Under the pieces are notes generated by a model. That model was not told the DNA's origin and ran no database searches. It saw only the letters and a program-made list of their open reading frames with translations. A DNA stretch of 64,000 bases from NCBI GenBank assembly GCA_907163375.1, contig CAJQUW010014418.1, positions 62,001 to 126,000 of the forward strand, written 5' to 3'. Shown here one piece after another: positions 32,001 through 44,104 of the stretch. Position 1 is the stretch's first letter. Each line of letters opens with the position of its first letter. The DNA comes from Prostheceraeus crozeri (Eukaryota > Platyhelminthes > Polycladida > Euryleptidae). A program made the position numbers and the translations under genes.

Positions 32001-34160
32001 TGAAACAAAACAATCTACACAGTGCAGTAAAACCTTCTAAAACTTTCTAGTGCTGTCCGGATGGATGCACATTGACAACATTGACTGCAGAAACATTTTG
32101 CTCATACTGCTCTCATAAAACTGTTTTCAACGTTCGCTAAGTCTCTACTTTCACACAATCATGTCAATGTTTTTAACTTCTTGCAAAACTTATTTCAACG
32201 CTTGCGTTTAGACTTTTATAAAAATCATTTCACTTGACATCTACTCTTATAAAAATCATTTAAACTGATGACAACACTTAATACTTTTATAAAACACATT
32301 GAAAAACATGACAACACTTTAACTTTTCTGCTCTACCAACAATTGTTTAGACGGACAACTATACGTTTAGAATTTATGAAAGTCAACGTTGCGTTTCACA
32401 AACATGAAACGCTACAACGACCGTTGGAAAGTCGGATTAAGGAAGTTTCATGATCATCTGTCACTGGATGTTCTTGCACTACACAACTGATTTTTACTTT
32501 TCAATACTGAACTTTTTTTTCTATACACTGAATGAGTCTTTCATGTTGACTCTATCATGCTTGTTAGTTTTCACCATCCTTTATTTGATTTTATAAAACA
32601 TTCCCACCCTGTTGAAGTGTGGATAACATAGGGATTCCTATCAACAACGTTTCATGATAAGAGATTGCTTGCTACAGAAGAGAGAAGCATGTGTTGCATG
32701 TGGTGGTCCCCCGTTTGATCATCCCTCCGTGAGACAGAACTTAAAAGAACGGATTCTCCACTCAGTGCAATAGAGATAGATTACCTTCGACAGATGGTAA
32801 CCCTGACGGTCATATTGAGACTTAAGAATTAGAAACCTTTGACTTGAGCAACCTTAGACTTAGTCTGTCCCTTCTTTTGGAACACGTCATACATTGACTC
32901 GATAAGAAGTCAGATGTTTGACTCACTCGGTGCAATGGAGAATTTATAAGGAAATCTGTGACAGATACCTAAGTGTCGCCCTGACGTTCAAAGCGCTACG
33001 TAGAGGAATAGAAGCCACAACGACCGTTGGAAAGTCGGATTAAGGAAGTTTCAACCCCATGCGGCACTTATCACTGCGGGTCTCACCGCCGTCTCGAAAG
33101 ATCGCCCATCGACAGGACATTATTATACCGAAGTTCTCCTTGCCTTGCACCTTTTGAGTGGTTTGGAATTGGCCTGATAGCAGAGCCACCGACACTTGCT
33201 AAAGGTAAATGTGACCATGAAAGTTAACTCTCTTCTTTATAGTGGATGTTTGATGAGGTAGGAATCCTCGCTCGTCCAATCAGAACTCTCATACACACTT
33301 ACAAATGCCTTGGTTGACTTCAGCAGGCTCAAAAACCCCAGAAAGCCTCCAAAAACAACGAATTTAAATTTTTCGGTAGTTTTTCACTACTTATAAAACG
33401 TTTATAAGTAGTCTATGACTTGACTTGAATCATAACCTCTCGAACAGACGTTGAATGAAGTCTATCCGATTCCTACAAGCAGGGATACATGCCTTTAAAG
33501 TTTAGGCCTACTACGATGGCCTGATATCCAAGCCATCTCCTGGCTCTCCACTCACTATGACAACTTAGGTGAGTGCGGCAATCGAAAAATCTGCCTTGGT
33601 TTCCTACGGAAACCCGGTCTTTGGAGTCATCTGATGAGAGAGAGATAGAGAGAGAGAGAGAGGCGAATGACCTTTTCTCTTCTCACCACATGCATCTAAT
33701 GACATAGTGTCCCATCACATCCTACAGTCAGAGATTAGTGGTAACGGTGGACAAAAGACATCCACTTCTGCACGACATGACACAAAACATGCTCCATCCT
33801 GGACAAAATCCCTTCTCTGCTTGTAGTCTCACCCTCTCTCCCGGAGAGGTCAGGTCAAGGTCACTCCTCCTGCCTCTGATTGTAGTCTCAACCCCGGAGA
33901 AGTCAGGTCAAGGTCACTCCTGCCTCTGCTTGTAGTCTCATCACAATGCACTCAGTAATACATCTCGCCTTCACATTTTTCCATTTTTAGCACTACTTGT
34001 AAAACCAGCAGCAGTCACATCACGTATTTCATGACGCGGAAAAGTAATCTAAGTTCACGCGAGGTCATCACCTAAGGTCACGCAAGGTCACGGGGCTGAG
34101 TCAGCATGATGACTCATCGCTGCACCTCACTGCGCTTGATTTTGCCACGGGATTACTGCT
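26031..34160 (-). repeat. right arm of the giant palindrome
   Basis: Inverted copy of 17526-25892, with all internal modules mirrored. The match runs to the very end of the element, showing that the whole arm was duplicated or converted as a unit. It lacks the ~185 bp at 25674-25858 of the left arm. Confidence 0.85.
31209..31505 (-). CDS. hypothetical 98-codon frame in the giant palindrome, right copy
   Basis: Mirror of 20167-20463, one residue different. It has no recognised domain, and the same caution applies. Confidence 0.2.
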   Translation of the reverse strand: MKMKSCIRFPTSWFVARDLGYSLKPIESVTNVNENIKPGALVERLMGLDEYAMNHHLDRSWIENFSMLQCNDSENKRMKLMLSLARSEYFSHLPQATL

Positions 34161-35108
34161 GGACCCCTGTGGCGCCCCGCTAGTCACAGGACGTGGGTCA
34201 CTCAAAGAGTCCAAAACTTTGGCGGATTGAGATCTATCAGACAGATAGGAACAAACCCAGGAAATAAAGCCACGAGGATAATTACACTGAATAAGTTTGC
34301 GTACCAGGAGATTATGAGAAATCGTATCGAAGGTCTTCGAAAAATCATAGTTTAAAACAAAACAACCACTAACATCATCGGAGTCTAGCATTTTTGTCAC
34401 AGCATCATCTATAGTAATTAAACAACATGTCCTGTTGGAAAGAGGCTTATAGGCAAACTGATAAACAGGATTGTCTCTGAGAAAACTTTCACGCATATGC
34501 CCTAACACATGATATTCCAGTAGTTTTGCAGGGACACTTAGTAATGTGATAGGACGAAGCTGATGGATCAATACAGGCGAAACTTTCGGGACAGGTGATA
34601 TAGTACAATTTTTAAACAGGATAGGCACCTTTCTATCAATTATAGACGAATTGACAATATTGCACAATGGATGGGAAATGAACGGGGATGCCAACTTATA
34701 AAACTTGTTCTGAATACTATCAGAACCGGTAGACTTATTCAGTGACAAACGCTCTAGAAAACTATAAACATCAATGAGATCTAGCAAAGGGCACCAATCA
34801 TCATCCGAGTAAGCAAAAGGATCATTTACAGTAAAATTACTAACAGAAATATCATTGATAGCATTGGCAGCAGTGTGGTTGTTAGGAAAGTCATCAGAAA
34901 TATTTGCAATTGAATTGGTCGAGAACTTGCCTTTGACATCATTCACTACATTCCATACATTGCGGGAGGAGAGCTTGGAACGTTGAACCCAATCTTCCTT
35001 ACATTTGCTATTTCGGCCTTGCACTTTTCTTTATGATGATAGTTAAGCTGAAAGTTTCCTACACGGTAGGCATTCCATCTCTTATTGATAATATCTTTAA
35101 GATATGGT
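34161..35108 (-). pseudogene. LINE-B piece 2: RT N-terminal half
   Basis: The minus strand begins right after the Polinton insertion with YLKDIINKRWNAYR, typical of the linker between endonuclease and RT. It continues (after a frameshift near 35030) through FNxxLRPITLLSVPAKLLE-like sequence (QLRPITLLSVPAKLLEYHV), FAYKPLSNRT, NYDFSKTFDTISHNLL (palm Asp) and VTSGAPQGS. There the giant palindrome interrupts the GxPQGSxLGP motif. The frame joins to piece 3 at 17525. The open frame shown from 34101 runs into palindrome sequence at its end. Confidence 0.85.
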
Positions 35109-35853
35109 AGTAATGGATATATGACTGTTCCAGGACAACCAAAAAAAAATGAAAAAAAATAAGGTACCCCAAAAATGCAAAAAAATGAATATATGACCGA
35201 TTCAGGACAACTAAAAAAATAAAATAAGATACCTCCAGAATGAGTATAGGAAATATTTCATACACTGAAAAAGAGTTTCATAGAAATAAAAAATAAAATG
35301 ACAAAATAAAAAAAATTAGTTTTAAGCTTGTTGGGATTTTTTCATACACTGAGAATGAGTATAGGAAATATTTCATACACTGAAAAAGAGTTTTATAAAT
35401 AAAAATAAGTCTAAGGATAAAATCAGAAAAACAGTTTTAAGCTCGTTGGGATTTTTTCATATACTGAAAAGAGGTCTATTTTAAAAAGGTCTAAAAATAT
35501 CACGTAGTCGAAAATTTAAGTTGTCTCAAAATATCAGGTGGTCGAAAATTTAGGCAGACGAAAATTTAAGTTGTCTCAAAATATCACTTAGTCTCAATAT
35601 ACCAGAAGATTGTATTCAAAATATTTATTAAAAAATGGATGAAACAAAAGTGGAAGAAAACTCAACGGGGACGGCGACGACGAAAATGGAAGGAACCTCG
35701 AAAATATATCCTTCGTTATCACAATTAAAAATAACTGAATTGAACATTGAAAAAATGAATAAAGGAAAACACAAAGATATAGTTAGGTATATGAAAGATA
35801 AGGAATCTCAATTATTATTAAGATTAGAGCATTATGATAAATTAAGAAAGAGA
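35109..35853 (+). repeat. left terminal inverted repeat, with tandem repeats
   Basis: The inner part (about 35488-35853) matches the inverted right end, including short units with TAGTCGAAAATTT and AAAATATCACGTAGTC and the first ~70 codons of gene 1. The outer part differs from the right end and holds two tandem pairs: ATATGACYGWTYCAGGACAA at 35115 and 35190, and a ~117-bp unit starting GAATGAGTATAGGAAATATT at 35238 and 35353. Confidence 0.75.
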
Positions 35854-36690
35854 TGGTCTAAAGTTAAGAATGTAACACAAGGTATTGGAATATTTTTGAC
35901 AATAAGTTTAGGTGCTTTAACAATTGTTATATCTTCAGGTGTTTTAGAAATTCCAGTAGTTGCTACTGCTTTGACAGGTACGGGTGTTTTTACAACTTCA
36001 CTTGTTACAATGTTAGATAAATCTTTAATAACTAAGAAACGAAAATCATTAAAAACTAAGTATTTACATATTAAAGAAGTCTATGACAAATTACATTACT
36101 ACTTTCAAAGAGTATGTGATGATAATGTTATTACGTTAGATGAGATTGAAAAATTTGATCAAATAGCTAATGAAGTAAATCAAATATCATTTCAATTACA
36201 GTCAGAAAAAGTTGATGATAAGAATAAACAGGATGGCAAAATTTCTAGTGATGGTAAAACTTCTATTGAGGAAACTGATAAAGTTTTTTTTATAAGAACT
36301 AAAAGCTTTAAGCGAAACTTTCAGCAAAACTTTATTAAACAAAACTTAAAACGAAAAGATGCCAGACAACAAAGCAATAAAAAAATAATTTGTTCAGTAA
36401 AATGTTTTTGTTGTATTCCAATGTTACCACAAAAGTCAAATATTATATTTCAAAAATGGATAAAATTAAAGCTGATAATCAAAAAAGAATCCAACGATGA
36501 GTTAATAAAACAAAAAAATATTATGAAAGAAAATCATACTCAAAATAGAATGATGAAAGCTGGTATTCAATCTGATATGTTTGAAAAAATGCAGCAAACC
36601 GAGCAAGTAAAAACTGATTTTGAAAAAATATGGAACCATTTAAAACTCTTGAAAAAGAACTTACAAATAATGATAAACAAATTAATATAA
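35635..36690 (+). pseudogene. Polinton gene 1: two-helix membrane protein (partly frameshifted)
   Basis: An open frame of 351 codons with an AAAAAATG start. A Lys/Glu-rich N-terminal part with IYPSLSQLKITEL and QLLLRLEHYDKLRKR precedes two likely membrane helices (GIFLTISLGALTIVISSGVL and IPVVATALTGTGVFTTSLV, residues about 88-128), then a charged helical region (KSLKTKYLHIKEVYDKLHYY). The last ~100 codons probably belong to the next gene read through a shifted frame. I do not recognise the family; its place before penton and ATPase suggests a virion or membrane-associated product. The first ~70 codons are duplicated, inverted, at the right end of the element. Confidence 0.55.
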
Positions 36691-37268
36691 CAGATCCAGC
36701 TCACAAAACTATATTAGATGACTATGGATTATTAGAATCAAACATTAATAAGAAATTACCAAAATCTATGCAATTTGAACATTCTATTTCATTTATAGAT
36801 GGAAAAACAATACCTAGATTTTATCTCGGACAAAAAGAAATATTTCCACAACCTTTTCGAGGTTTAATTTTTTCACCAGATAAATCTCCTTTTAGTTTAG
36901 ATCGAAATTTTGTTGATCTTTTAAGAGGAGCAGATTTAAATAATTATGCTGTAGAAGATCTCATAAAATATAAAGCTATGTTAGATAGAGTTGGTGCAGC
37001 AAAATCTCTTAGACGTTATAAACAATTACAAAATTTATTATCAACGGGAGTTAAAGTAGGAAAAGGTTTTAAAACAGAAACAACTGTATTTTTACCAGAT
37101 GATCCACAAAAATTACTAAATAGATTAAATATTTTAATATCTGCAATAAAAGAAAGACATAATTCTAGTTTCAATGAAATTCATGCTATATTGAAAAGAC
37201 TGTTAGAAAAGAAGATTCTAAATGAAGAGGATTATAAAGGTATAGCTGAAATATGTTGTTGTTTTTAA
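36458..37268 (+). pseudogene. Polinton gene 2: unidentified conserved-looking protein
   Basis: The main open part is 36630-37268 (212 codons). It has ISFIDGKTIPRFYLGQKEIF, SPFSLDRNFVDLLRGAD and a C-terminal helical segment (LLNRLNILISAIKERH). An ATG at 36458 in a CAAAAATG context and coding-like sequence in two other frames before 36630 suggest the gene starts there and was broken by frameshifts. No catalytic motif is seen. It sits between the membrane protein and the penton in plus-strand orientation. Confidence 0.45.
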
Positions 37269-37309
37269 TTTTTGATAAAAAAATATTTATTTAAAATTTT
37301 AACTAAAAA

Positions 37310-38097
37310 ATGTGTTCAGCAGATTTAGACAAAATTAATAATCATTTAGCAAATCTAACAGAGATTTTGGGTTCATCAAAATTTAGTACGACGTTAAAAA
37401 TTATGACAACTACTTCATCACACACTTGTAATTTAGAACCCATTCTACATTTGGAACAAAATAAAAATTATCAAATTGCATTGACTAGTTTCTCCACATT
37501 TAACACTATTCAAACGTTATCAAAGATGTTAATGATGAATTTAGATATTCTACTGATAAAGGTAAAACGTGGAAAATGCTAACTTTTCTTCCTTGTTCTT
37601 ACGAAGTTGAATCAATATCAAATGAAATTAAGAGACATTTAGGTATACCATTTAAAGAAAAGAAACAATTACATTTTGCAGTTGAACCGGCAGTTAATAA
37701 ATTTTCTCTTACTTTAGACGAAAATCATCAAGTTGATTTTAATCATGATAGATCATTGTCAAAACTATTAGGATTGAATAAACAAACCTATAATCAAGGT
37801 TATCACTTAGGTGAGAAAATTCCAAAAATAACTGAAATAAATTCAATTGTTGTACATTGTGACATTATTGAAGGAGGATATATAAATGGTAAATTATCAA
37901 ATTTAATATTCAGTTTTCCAGCTTTTACTGTACCCATTGGTTATAGATTAAATGTATTTCCACAAACATTAATATATTTCCCTATTACAAGAAAAACTAT
38001 TAACAACATTAACATTAGAATCACTGATGAGAAAGGACAAGAAATAAATTTTGGAGGTGAAGAGATTATGATAGATCTTTTGGTTAGAGAAGTTTAA
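37310..38097 (+). pseudogene. Polinton penton-like minor capsid protein
   Basis: Two frames (37310-37582, 37576-38097) joined by a frameshift near 37530 give about 262 residues. The N-terminal part has LEQNKNYQIALTSFSTFNTI, the pattern that opens Polinton minor capsid proteins. The C-terminal part has INSIVVHCDIIEGGYINGKL, FPQTLIYFPITRKTI and RITDEKGQEINFGGEEI, consistent with a single jelly-roll penton protein, which occupies the vertices of the icosahedral capsid. The start ATG follows ACTAAAA. Confidence 0.7.
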
Positions 38098-38138
38098 TTT
38101 TCTTCTTCTTCTTTAAAAATAAAAATTTCTTATTAAAA

Positions 38139-38952
38139 ATGAGTGAATTTCCCCCATTAAATAAAAAAAAGCTTAAATTTAATCATCATCCAAATCTATC
38201 TAATAAAGTTTTGACAGTTATTTGTGGTAGATCAGGATTTGGAAAACATATTTATCATTTAAAGTTTTAACGACTCCAAATTTTTTGGATTATAACAATC
38301 CTATAATTTATACAACAACAGCAGAACAACCCGTCTATCAATTTTTAAAATATGGATTTGAAAATAATCTTTAAAAAACAGCAATTGCTTCATTATTCAA
38401 AGAATATGAAAAATCTGAATATGAAGAAGAAATAAGTTCGTGGTGTGAAGAAACAGCAAAAAATAATCAGTTAGTAGAATCCAATAAAAATAAGCATATA
38501 AAGATACAATTAATAGATGATAGTGGTAATATGCAAGATCCTAGTAAACTAGATAAAACAATGAAACCTTGTGTAATTTTTGATGATTGTGTTAATGATA
38601 GAAATCAGTCAGTTCAGAGAAATTATTTCACAAGAGGTAGACATAATAACTGTAGTGTTTTTTTATTTAACACAAAGTATGTATTCATTAGACGGAAGTG
38701 TTATTAGAAAGAATGCAAATATATTTATACTATTTGAAATAAATGCAAGAAACTTAAGTGCTTGCATTAAGAGATTTATGTGTAAGAAATAAAGATGAAT
38801 TTAAACAATCGTTTAACAATGCTTGGTCAAAAGATTATGGCTTCATTACAATTAATATTGATAAAAAATTCATGATAGAGTTATCGAACAATTGTTCTCT
38901 GACTAAGCTTCGCCCCGACTGGAAGTCGATAGAAAATATTTTCGCGGAGTGA
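38139..38952 (+). pseudogene. Polinton DNA-packaging ATPase (FtsK/HerA type)
   Basis: Starts at a TTAAAAATG context. Walker A is VICGRSGFGK (about 38220-38248); the base after the Lys codon is disturbed, so the usual Thr/Ser is lost through a frameshift. Walker B is KPCVIFDDC (about 38565-38590). It is followed by YFTRGRHNNCSVFFLTQSMY, the conserved sensor block of this ATPase group, and by IFILFEINARNLS. At least three frame changes lie between 38240 and 38780. The enzyme would pump the element's DNA into capsids. Confidence 0.8.
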
Positions 38953-38987
38953 TCGAATAATTTATTTTTTTCTTAATCTTTAGAAAT

Positions 38988-41900
38988 TTAAAAATTAGAA
39001 AATTTAAAAGGTAAAGTAGTTATTCCATCAGGCAAAATTTTTCTTTTATCATCAAATGGATCTAATACTAATCTATGCTCCTCTTTTAAATACATTTTAT
39101 GTTTCCTTGAATTAAGTCCATAATTACATGCTGTTTTTATTTCATTATTAAATAATGCATTATTATAATCTTGAAATGTTATTTGGTTAGTTAGCCACTG
39201 ATGCCTTTGAAATTCCTTTTAATGTTTTATATGTTTTTGAATTTGTGTTAGAATCTGTGCTAGAATTTGTGTTACAACAATAACATTTAGATTTTAAAAA
39301 TACAGCTTCTGTTATGTACTCTTCATTTCCTTCTAGTTCATCTTCTACTTTACATAAATCAGAAGGATGAATGATATCTTTTATTTTATTAATTTCTTCA
39401 TAAAGTGAAGAATTATACTGTATTGTTAATTCTAAGAAAACGCTATCAGTATCTGTAAAGTGTAATTTATGGTTTACATTTTATGTAAACTATTTATACA
39501 TAAATAGTTTAGCTAATTCTAATATAGTGAATCCTATAAAATTAAACTTATCATGTTTTATAATGTTTCGGCTTAGATGCACTGCACATAGTTCATCACT
39601 GAATCTAGTAGTTCTTTTATATGTAGGTTTCCTTGTTAAATTTTGAAACCTATCTCTGTCATAAACTATTTCAATATTTTGTCTATTACGCACATTTTCT
39701 TAAGTCTTACCATAAAATGCATTATTCATTAATTTAAAGAACACGTTTCCAAAATCATCTTTATTTCTTTTAGCTATTTTACGTTTTTCAATATTGAACT
39801 CTATATAATCTTTTAACCACCTAGGTTTTCTGTACACTAGTTTCCGGTGAATTTCAACAAGAATCATTCCATGATCTAAATACCAATCTAATATTCTTCC
39901 TTCAACAACATAGTTTCCTTTATTACTTTGTGTTAGCATGAGTTTCTTTGTTGGTCTGCATTTTTTAGGCATTATAGACTTTTGATAATCTGAAAAATCT
40001 TCTATATTAGGTATTTTATTTTCAAGACAGAATGGATAATATTTTGTTGCGCCTTTTATATAATCAGGGTATGCTAAATCAACTTCATATATATAACCAT
40101 AATTATTTTCACCATCTAATGTAGGTTCGTATTGAAGAATGGTACTCCATTCCATTTCACCTGTTGGTAATTCTTGTATCATGCAAGAAAAATATAAGCT
40201 ATTAAAATCATAATATAACAAATAGTTTTCTCTCATGAATTCATCAACTGCTGCTTGACTCTCCTCATTTGATATAAGTCCTTCTATATTTTGATTAAAC
40301 AATTTTATAAACTGATCGCTTTCTTCTGGATTTGAAATTTTTAAATAACCATGATCATCAGGATTTACTTTCTTATTATAACACTTAACATATCTATTAC
40401 CTAGAACAGATGAAACACCACCTCTAATACCAGATTCAAAAAATAATAATTTATCATAAGAACTTTCTTTATAATATTTAAGTTTAACATTTGTATGTTT
40501 CAACCCTGCTAACCATGTTAATCCTGATGTAGAGTAACAATAACATGGATCTATTCCGTAATATTCTACACACATGTTACGAAAGTTTTCAAAAAGATCA
40601 GCAATGATTAATACATCTATCTGAAGATATTTCATTGTATAATCATACATTGTTCTACAATTTAACGCTCTCCAATTCCTTTCAGCTTCTGCATAATCTT
40701 CTTCAGGTAGTTGTGATTGTTTTAATGGTGATTTAAATTTATCACGTGAAGAAAGTTGATGTTCTTGCATTATTTCATTTATTCTATTTATATCTCCAGT
40801 TAAATATTCGTAGGGAAAAATACCTTTTAAAGGTTTTAAATTATATTTATTTAATATTTTACATTGTTCAGGTTTCAAAGTTTTTCCCATGACCTCTAAT
40901 GAATAAGGATCAAAAAATCTAAATGCATCTAATATTCTGATACAACCTAATTGCATTGAAAAATATTCTTCTTCTGTTTTACATAGTACATTTATTTGTT
41001 GTTGTTGTAATTTTTTAGATGAAAATAAATCTTTCATTACTAAATAGAAATCATATTTAGAACCATTGTAGAAATATAAAGGAACAAAGTTATATTTAAA
41101 TTTATTAGCATTAAGATTACAAGAATTATGTGCTGCACCTCTATATAATCCATTTAGATTATCATGATCTTTTACTCTATCATTACCGAATTCCTTATCA
41201 CAGTAATAACAATTCTTTTCATTAACAAATTGTAATAATTATTCAGACGTTAATGGAAGAATTGGTTTATTTGTTTTAAGCAATTGTGAAAAACATTTTT
41301 GTAATTCTTCTATTTTCTTTGTAAACATTTCTGAACTATCTTCACCATAGTATTGATAATATTCTGATTGAAATAAATGAGGATAATTTGAATGAATGTA
41401 CATTCCCAAACATAATGGTTTTTGTTCAAGCAAATGCTTACCAGAACTTTGTGTCATGTTAACACAATATGCTTCAAAATCATAATATATAATAAAGGGT
41501 ACTTTATTTTTGTAATACCATTTATTATATATTAGATAATCTTCTTTAGTAAAAGTATTTTTGGCTGCATCATTTTGTTGACAATTCTCCAAATGTCTAT
41601 TCATTTCTTCTTTAGTTCTAAAGCTCGTCATACATTGGAGACAGGGAAAATTAGCATTATCTGAAGTTTTTGTAAATATAGAAATATCTTTAGACAATAT
41701 GTAATGGCCTTGATAATATAGTATATTCGCTAGTGCTGGTTGCATTAACTGCTGCTTTAACATTTTTATTTTTTGTTGATATTCCTTTTGTAATATTTCT
41801 AACTGTTCTTGATATTGTTCTTGATATTTTTTTTGAAATTGTTCTTCATATTGTTTTCGACATTGTTCTTCATATTGTTCACGATATTCCTTACTTAATA

Positions 41901-43013
41901 TATTTTTACTCATATTATATTCTTTTAGATTTTTTTGGTGACAATATTTTTATATTGTTGTAGATTTTTTGGATGGCATTCTAGTTCATTGAATTGAGAA
42001 TTACATTGTTGGTATACTATGTATGATAATTTTAAATATTCTTCATCTTCAAGATTCCTTTCGTCTTCAATATATTTGTGAAATAATATAGTTTCTTCTT
42101 GTTGACATTCTTGTAGATATTGTTTATGTAACATTTGTAACTCTTGTTGATATTGTTTTTTATATAGTTGCGGTAACATCTCTAACTTATGTCTATATTC
42201 TGATGATAGAGATGAATATTCTGTTTCATGCCTATAAGGAAATCCACGTCCTTTATAATTATTATGATTAATCATTATTGGTGATAATGTTTTTATAATT
42301 TCATATTTTTCAGTACATATTACATTTCCTTTGTAAATGATATTATGATGCATGTAATTTCCTCTTTCATTGTATACTATTTCTGTTTGGCATAAATTTT
42401 TGTTATTCAAATAAAATTCGTTTAAGTTGTTATAAACAATGTAATTAACTTCAATATCTCCGGGATATAAGGGATTAACATCACCAATAGAAACATACTT
42501 CACATTTAATTCAAAAGCATTTACTTCTATTAAATTTTTATTCCTTTTTTGAAACTTCATTAACCTATTATAATCATATGGAAATTCATCTAAGCCATCA
42601 GAAAGATCAAATTAATTTATATATTCTTCTTTATTATAATGACTTAGTCTTTCTTTATAATATTTTGCAGGATGAAAATGTGCTATAACACTCCACAGAA
42701 AACAATATTCATCTTCATTCCGTATGTTGATTATTTGTGGAGAACTGAAAGGAAGGGGTATGTAACTACCGCCAGTATTATTTTCATATTTGTCAATTAC
42801 TATTTTCTTAGATAGTATTGCAACAAATCTCCAACAAGATTCACGCAACTCAGCTTCAGTTATATCATCTTTTAATTTATTTATCATTTTTTCAAATATA
42901 GGTTGTATATCATTTACATTATGAATTTCCTGTGTCTGTGTAAAATATCCTTGTATTATTTCTTCAGGAATTCCATCAGGTCCATTTTTTGTATAAAGTA
43001 CTTCTACATTCAT
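38988..43013 (-). pseudogene. Polinton protein-primed DNA polymerase B
   Basis: About 4 kb on the minus strand in at least five frame pieces. The N-terminal domain (42612-43013) has GGSYIPLPFSSP and CFLWSVIAHFHPA. An unusual Gln/Tyr/Glu-rich coiled-coil section follows (42230-41760). Next are a zinc-finger-like segment (FPCLQCMTSF...HLENC), ExoI YYDFEAY, ExoII YFYNGSKYDFYLV, motif A LLYYDFNSLYF, motif B KLMNNAFYGKT, motif C HFTDTDS (about 39440-39462) and the C-terminal DPFDDKRKILPDG. It would replicate the linear genome from a terminal protein primer. Stops or shifts at about 42605, 41920, 41238 and 39695 inactivate it. Confidence 0.9.
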
Positions 43014-43171
43014 ATAACACTTGAAAGATTTCTTAAATATATTATGGAAGTTTGTTAATACATCAAAAAAGTTTCATCCGTTTCATTATGTTCAACCGAT
43101 TCATTAAATAAATATTTTATATCTGTTACAGCTTCGTCGGTTTTGTCAGTTTCGTCAGTTTCATTAAATAA

Positions 43172-43489
43172 TTATCTTAGATCTGTTTCGGGCGAAGTAC
43201 TAGAACCTTCGGGCGAAGTACTAGAACCGTCGAACTCCCCAAAAAAATCTTCACTATTAAAAACTTTTTTATATTCCGAATGTGAATAATCATCAAATAT
43301 TTTTTTAACTTTTATATCAGTAGGTAATGTTTCTAGATAGTTTTTGTAATTATTTAATTTTGACATATTTCCTTCATCAGCTCGATCTACATTTTGTAAA
43401 TGCATTTTACTTTTTAAATGAGATTGATAACTTCTTTTTGTTTGTAACTGTCTTTTACATAAGACACAATAAAACTTGGTATTTTCCAT
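43172..43489 (-). CDS. small C2H2 zinc-finger protein
   Basis: 105 codons. The N-terminus holds one U1-type C2H2 finger: FYCVLCKRQLQTKRSYQSHL then KSKMH (C-x2-C-x12-H-x5-H). The rest is acidic and ends in a short duplicated EGSSTSPE motif. It is the first gene upstream of the polymerase on the same strand. It probably binds nucleic acid; its role in the element is unknown. Confidence 0.55.
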   Translation of the reverse strand: MENTKFYCVLCKRQLQTKRSYQSHLKSKMHLQNVDRADEGNMSKLNNYKNYLETLPTDIKVKKIFDDYSHSEYKKVFNSEDFFGEFDGSSTSPEGSSTSPETDLR

Positions 43490-43684
43490 TATTTGTTTTT
43501 TAAAGAAAAAATTTGTGTTTCAATTTTAAATATAAACATTCTAATATTAAAGTCTCGAGAGTTATTATATATTTTTATATATTTCACGTTCAGTATCTAT
43601 TAATATATTCAAATCTTATACTTGCATATATATATATATATATATATATATAATCTTATATATCATATACTTGCATTTGCTCAG

Positions 43685-43909
43685 TTATAGATTAGGACAA
43701 AGTGTTTCTGTTACATGTCGCGGAAATTTTTTCTTCGATATAAATTTTTGACAACCTCTACACTTTACTTTTTCTTTGAAACATTCCTTACACCGATATT
43801 TACTATCAAAAAACTCTGTCTTAGGATTCCTGATAAAAATAATAATACTGAAGAAAAAAATTTTTCTGATCAAATAAATATTCTTAAACGTCAAACACCT
43901 GATGAACAT
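43685..43909 (-). CDS. small Cys-rich putative zinc-binding protein
   Basis: The C-terminal 40 residues show a regular Cys/His pattern (YRCKECFKEKVKCRGC, then HVTETLC), suggesting one or two zinc ligand sets. The hydrophobic N-terminal part may be non-genuine, because a plus-strand frame (43828-44020), ending in a run of seven Asp and TWE, overlaps it. Which strand is coding cannot be settled here. Confidence 0.35.
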   Translation of the reverse strand: MFIRCLTFKNIYLIRKIFFFSIIIFIRNPKTEFFDSKYRCKECFKEKVKCRGCQKFISKKKFPRHVTETLCPNL

Positions 43910-44104
43910 GGTATTATGTTACCTTACGACGGAGAAAATATACAAGGCGAAATATTTCAAACAATCTTCGCTGAGAGTAATTTATTTGATGATGATGATG
44001 ATGATGATACGTGGGAATAACAATATTTTATTTTATGACTAAAAATTATTTTCTATCTAGGAAATTACATCTAAAATTTATATCTAAAAAATTTGTATCT
44101 AAAA

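Larger units (their letters stand above)
17526..34160. mobile_element. giant palindromic (fold-back) element, no recognised gene
   Basis: A 16.6-kb insertion made almost entirely of two inverted arms: about 8.37 kb (17526-25892) and 8.13 kb (26031-34160) around a 138-bp spacer. The outer ends are AGTAGTAATCCCGTGGC and, inverted, AGCAGTAATCCCGTGGC. GGACCCC flanks both sides (17519-17525, 34161-34167), and the LINE reading frame continues across the site when one copy is removed, so this is a true insertion with a 7-bp duplication (6 bp if one end base is element-derived). The arms differ by scattered substitutions and small indels plus a ~185-bp segment present only on the left. There is no transposase, polymerase or capsid gene. 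The superfamily is unknown. Confidence 0.85.

Noticed and set aside
18445-33227. Paired 60-72-codon frames in both palindrome arms as conserved genes
   Set aside because: Their conservation is explained entirely by arm identity; they are short, lack motifs and lie in noncoding modules.
17526-34160. Palindrome as a pure assembly artefact
   Set aside because: Arms differ by substitutions and a ~185-bp segment, and distinct halves of one LINE with a 7-bp duplication flank it; a fold-back artefact would not create these.
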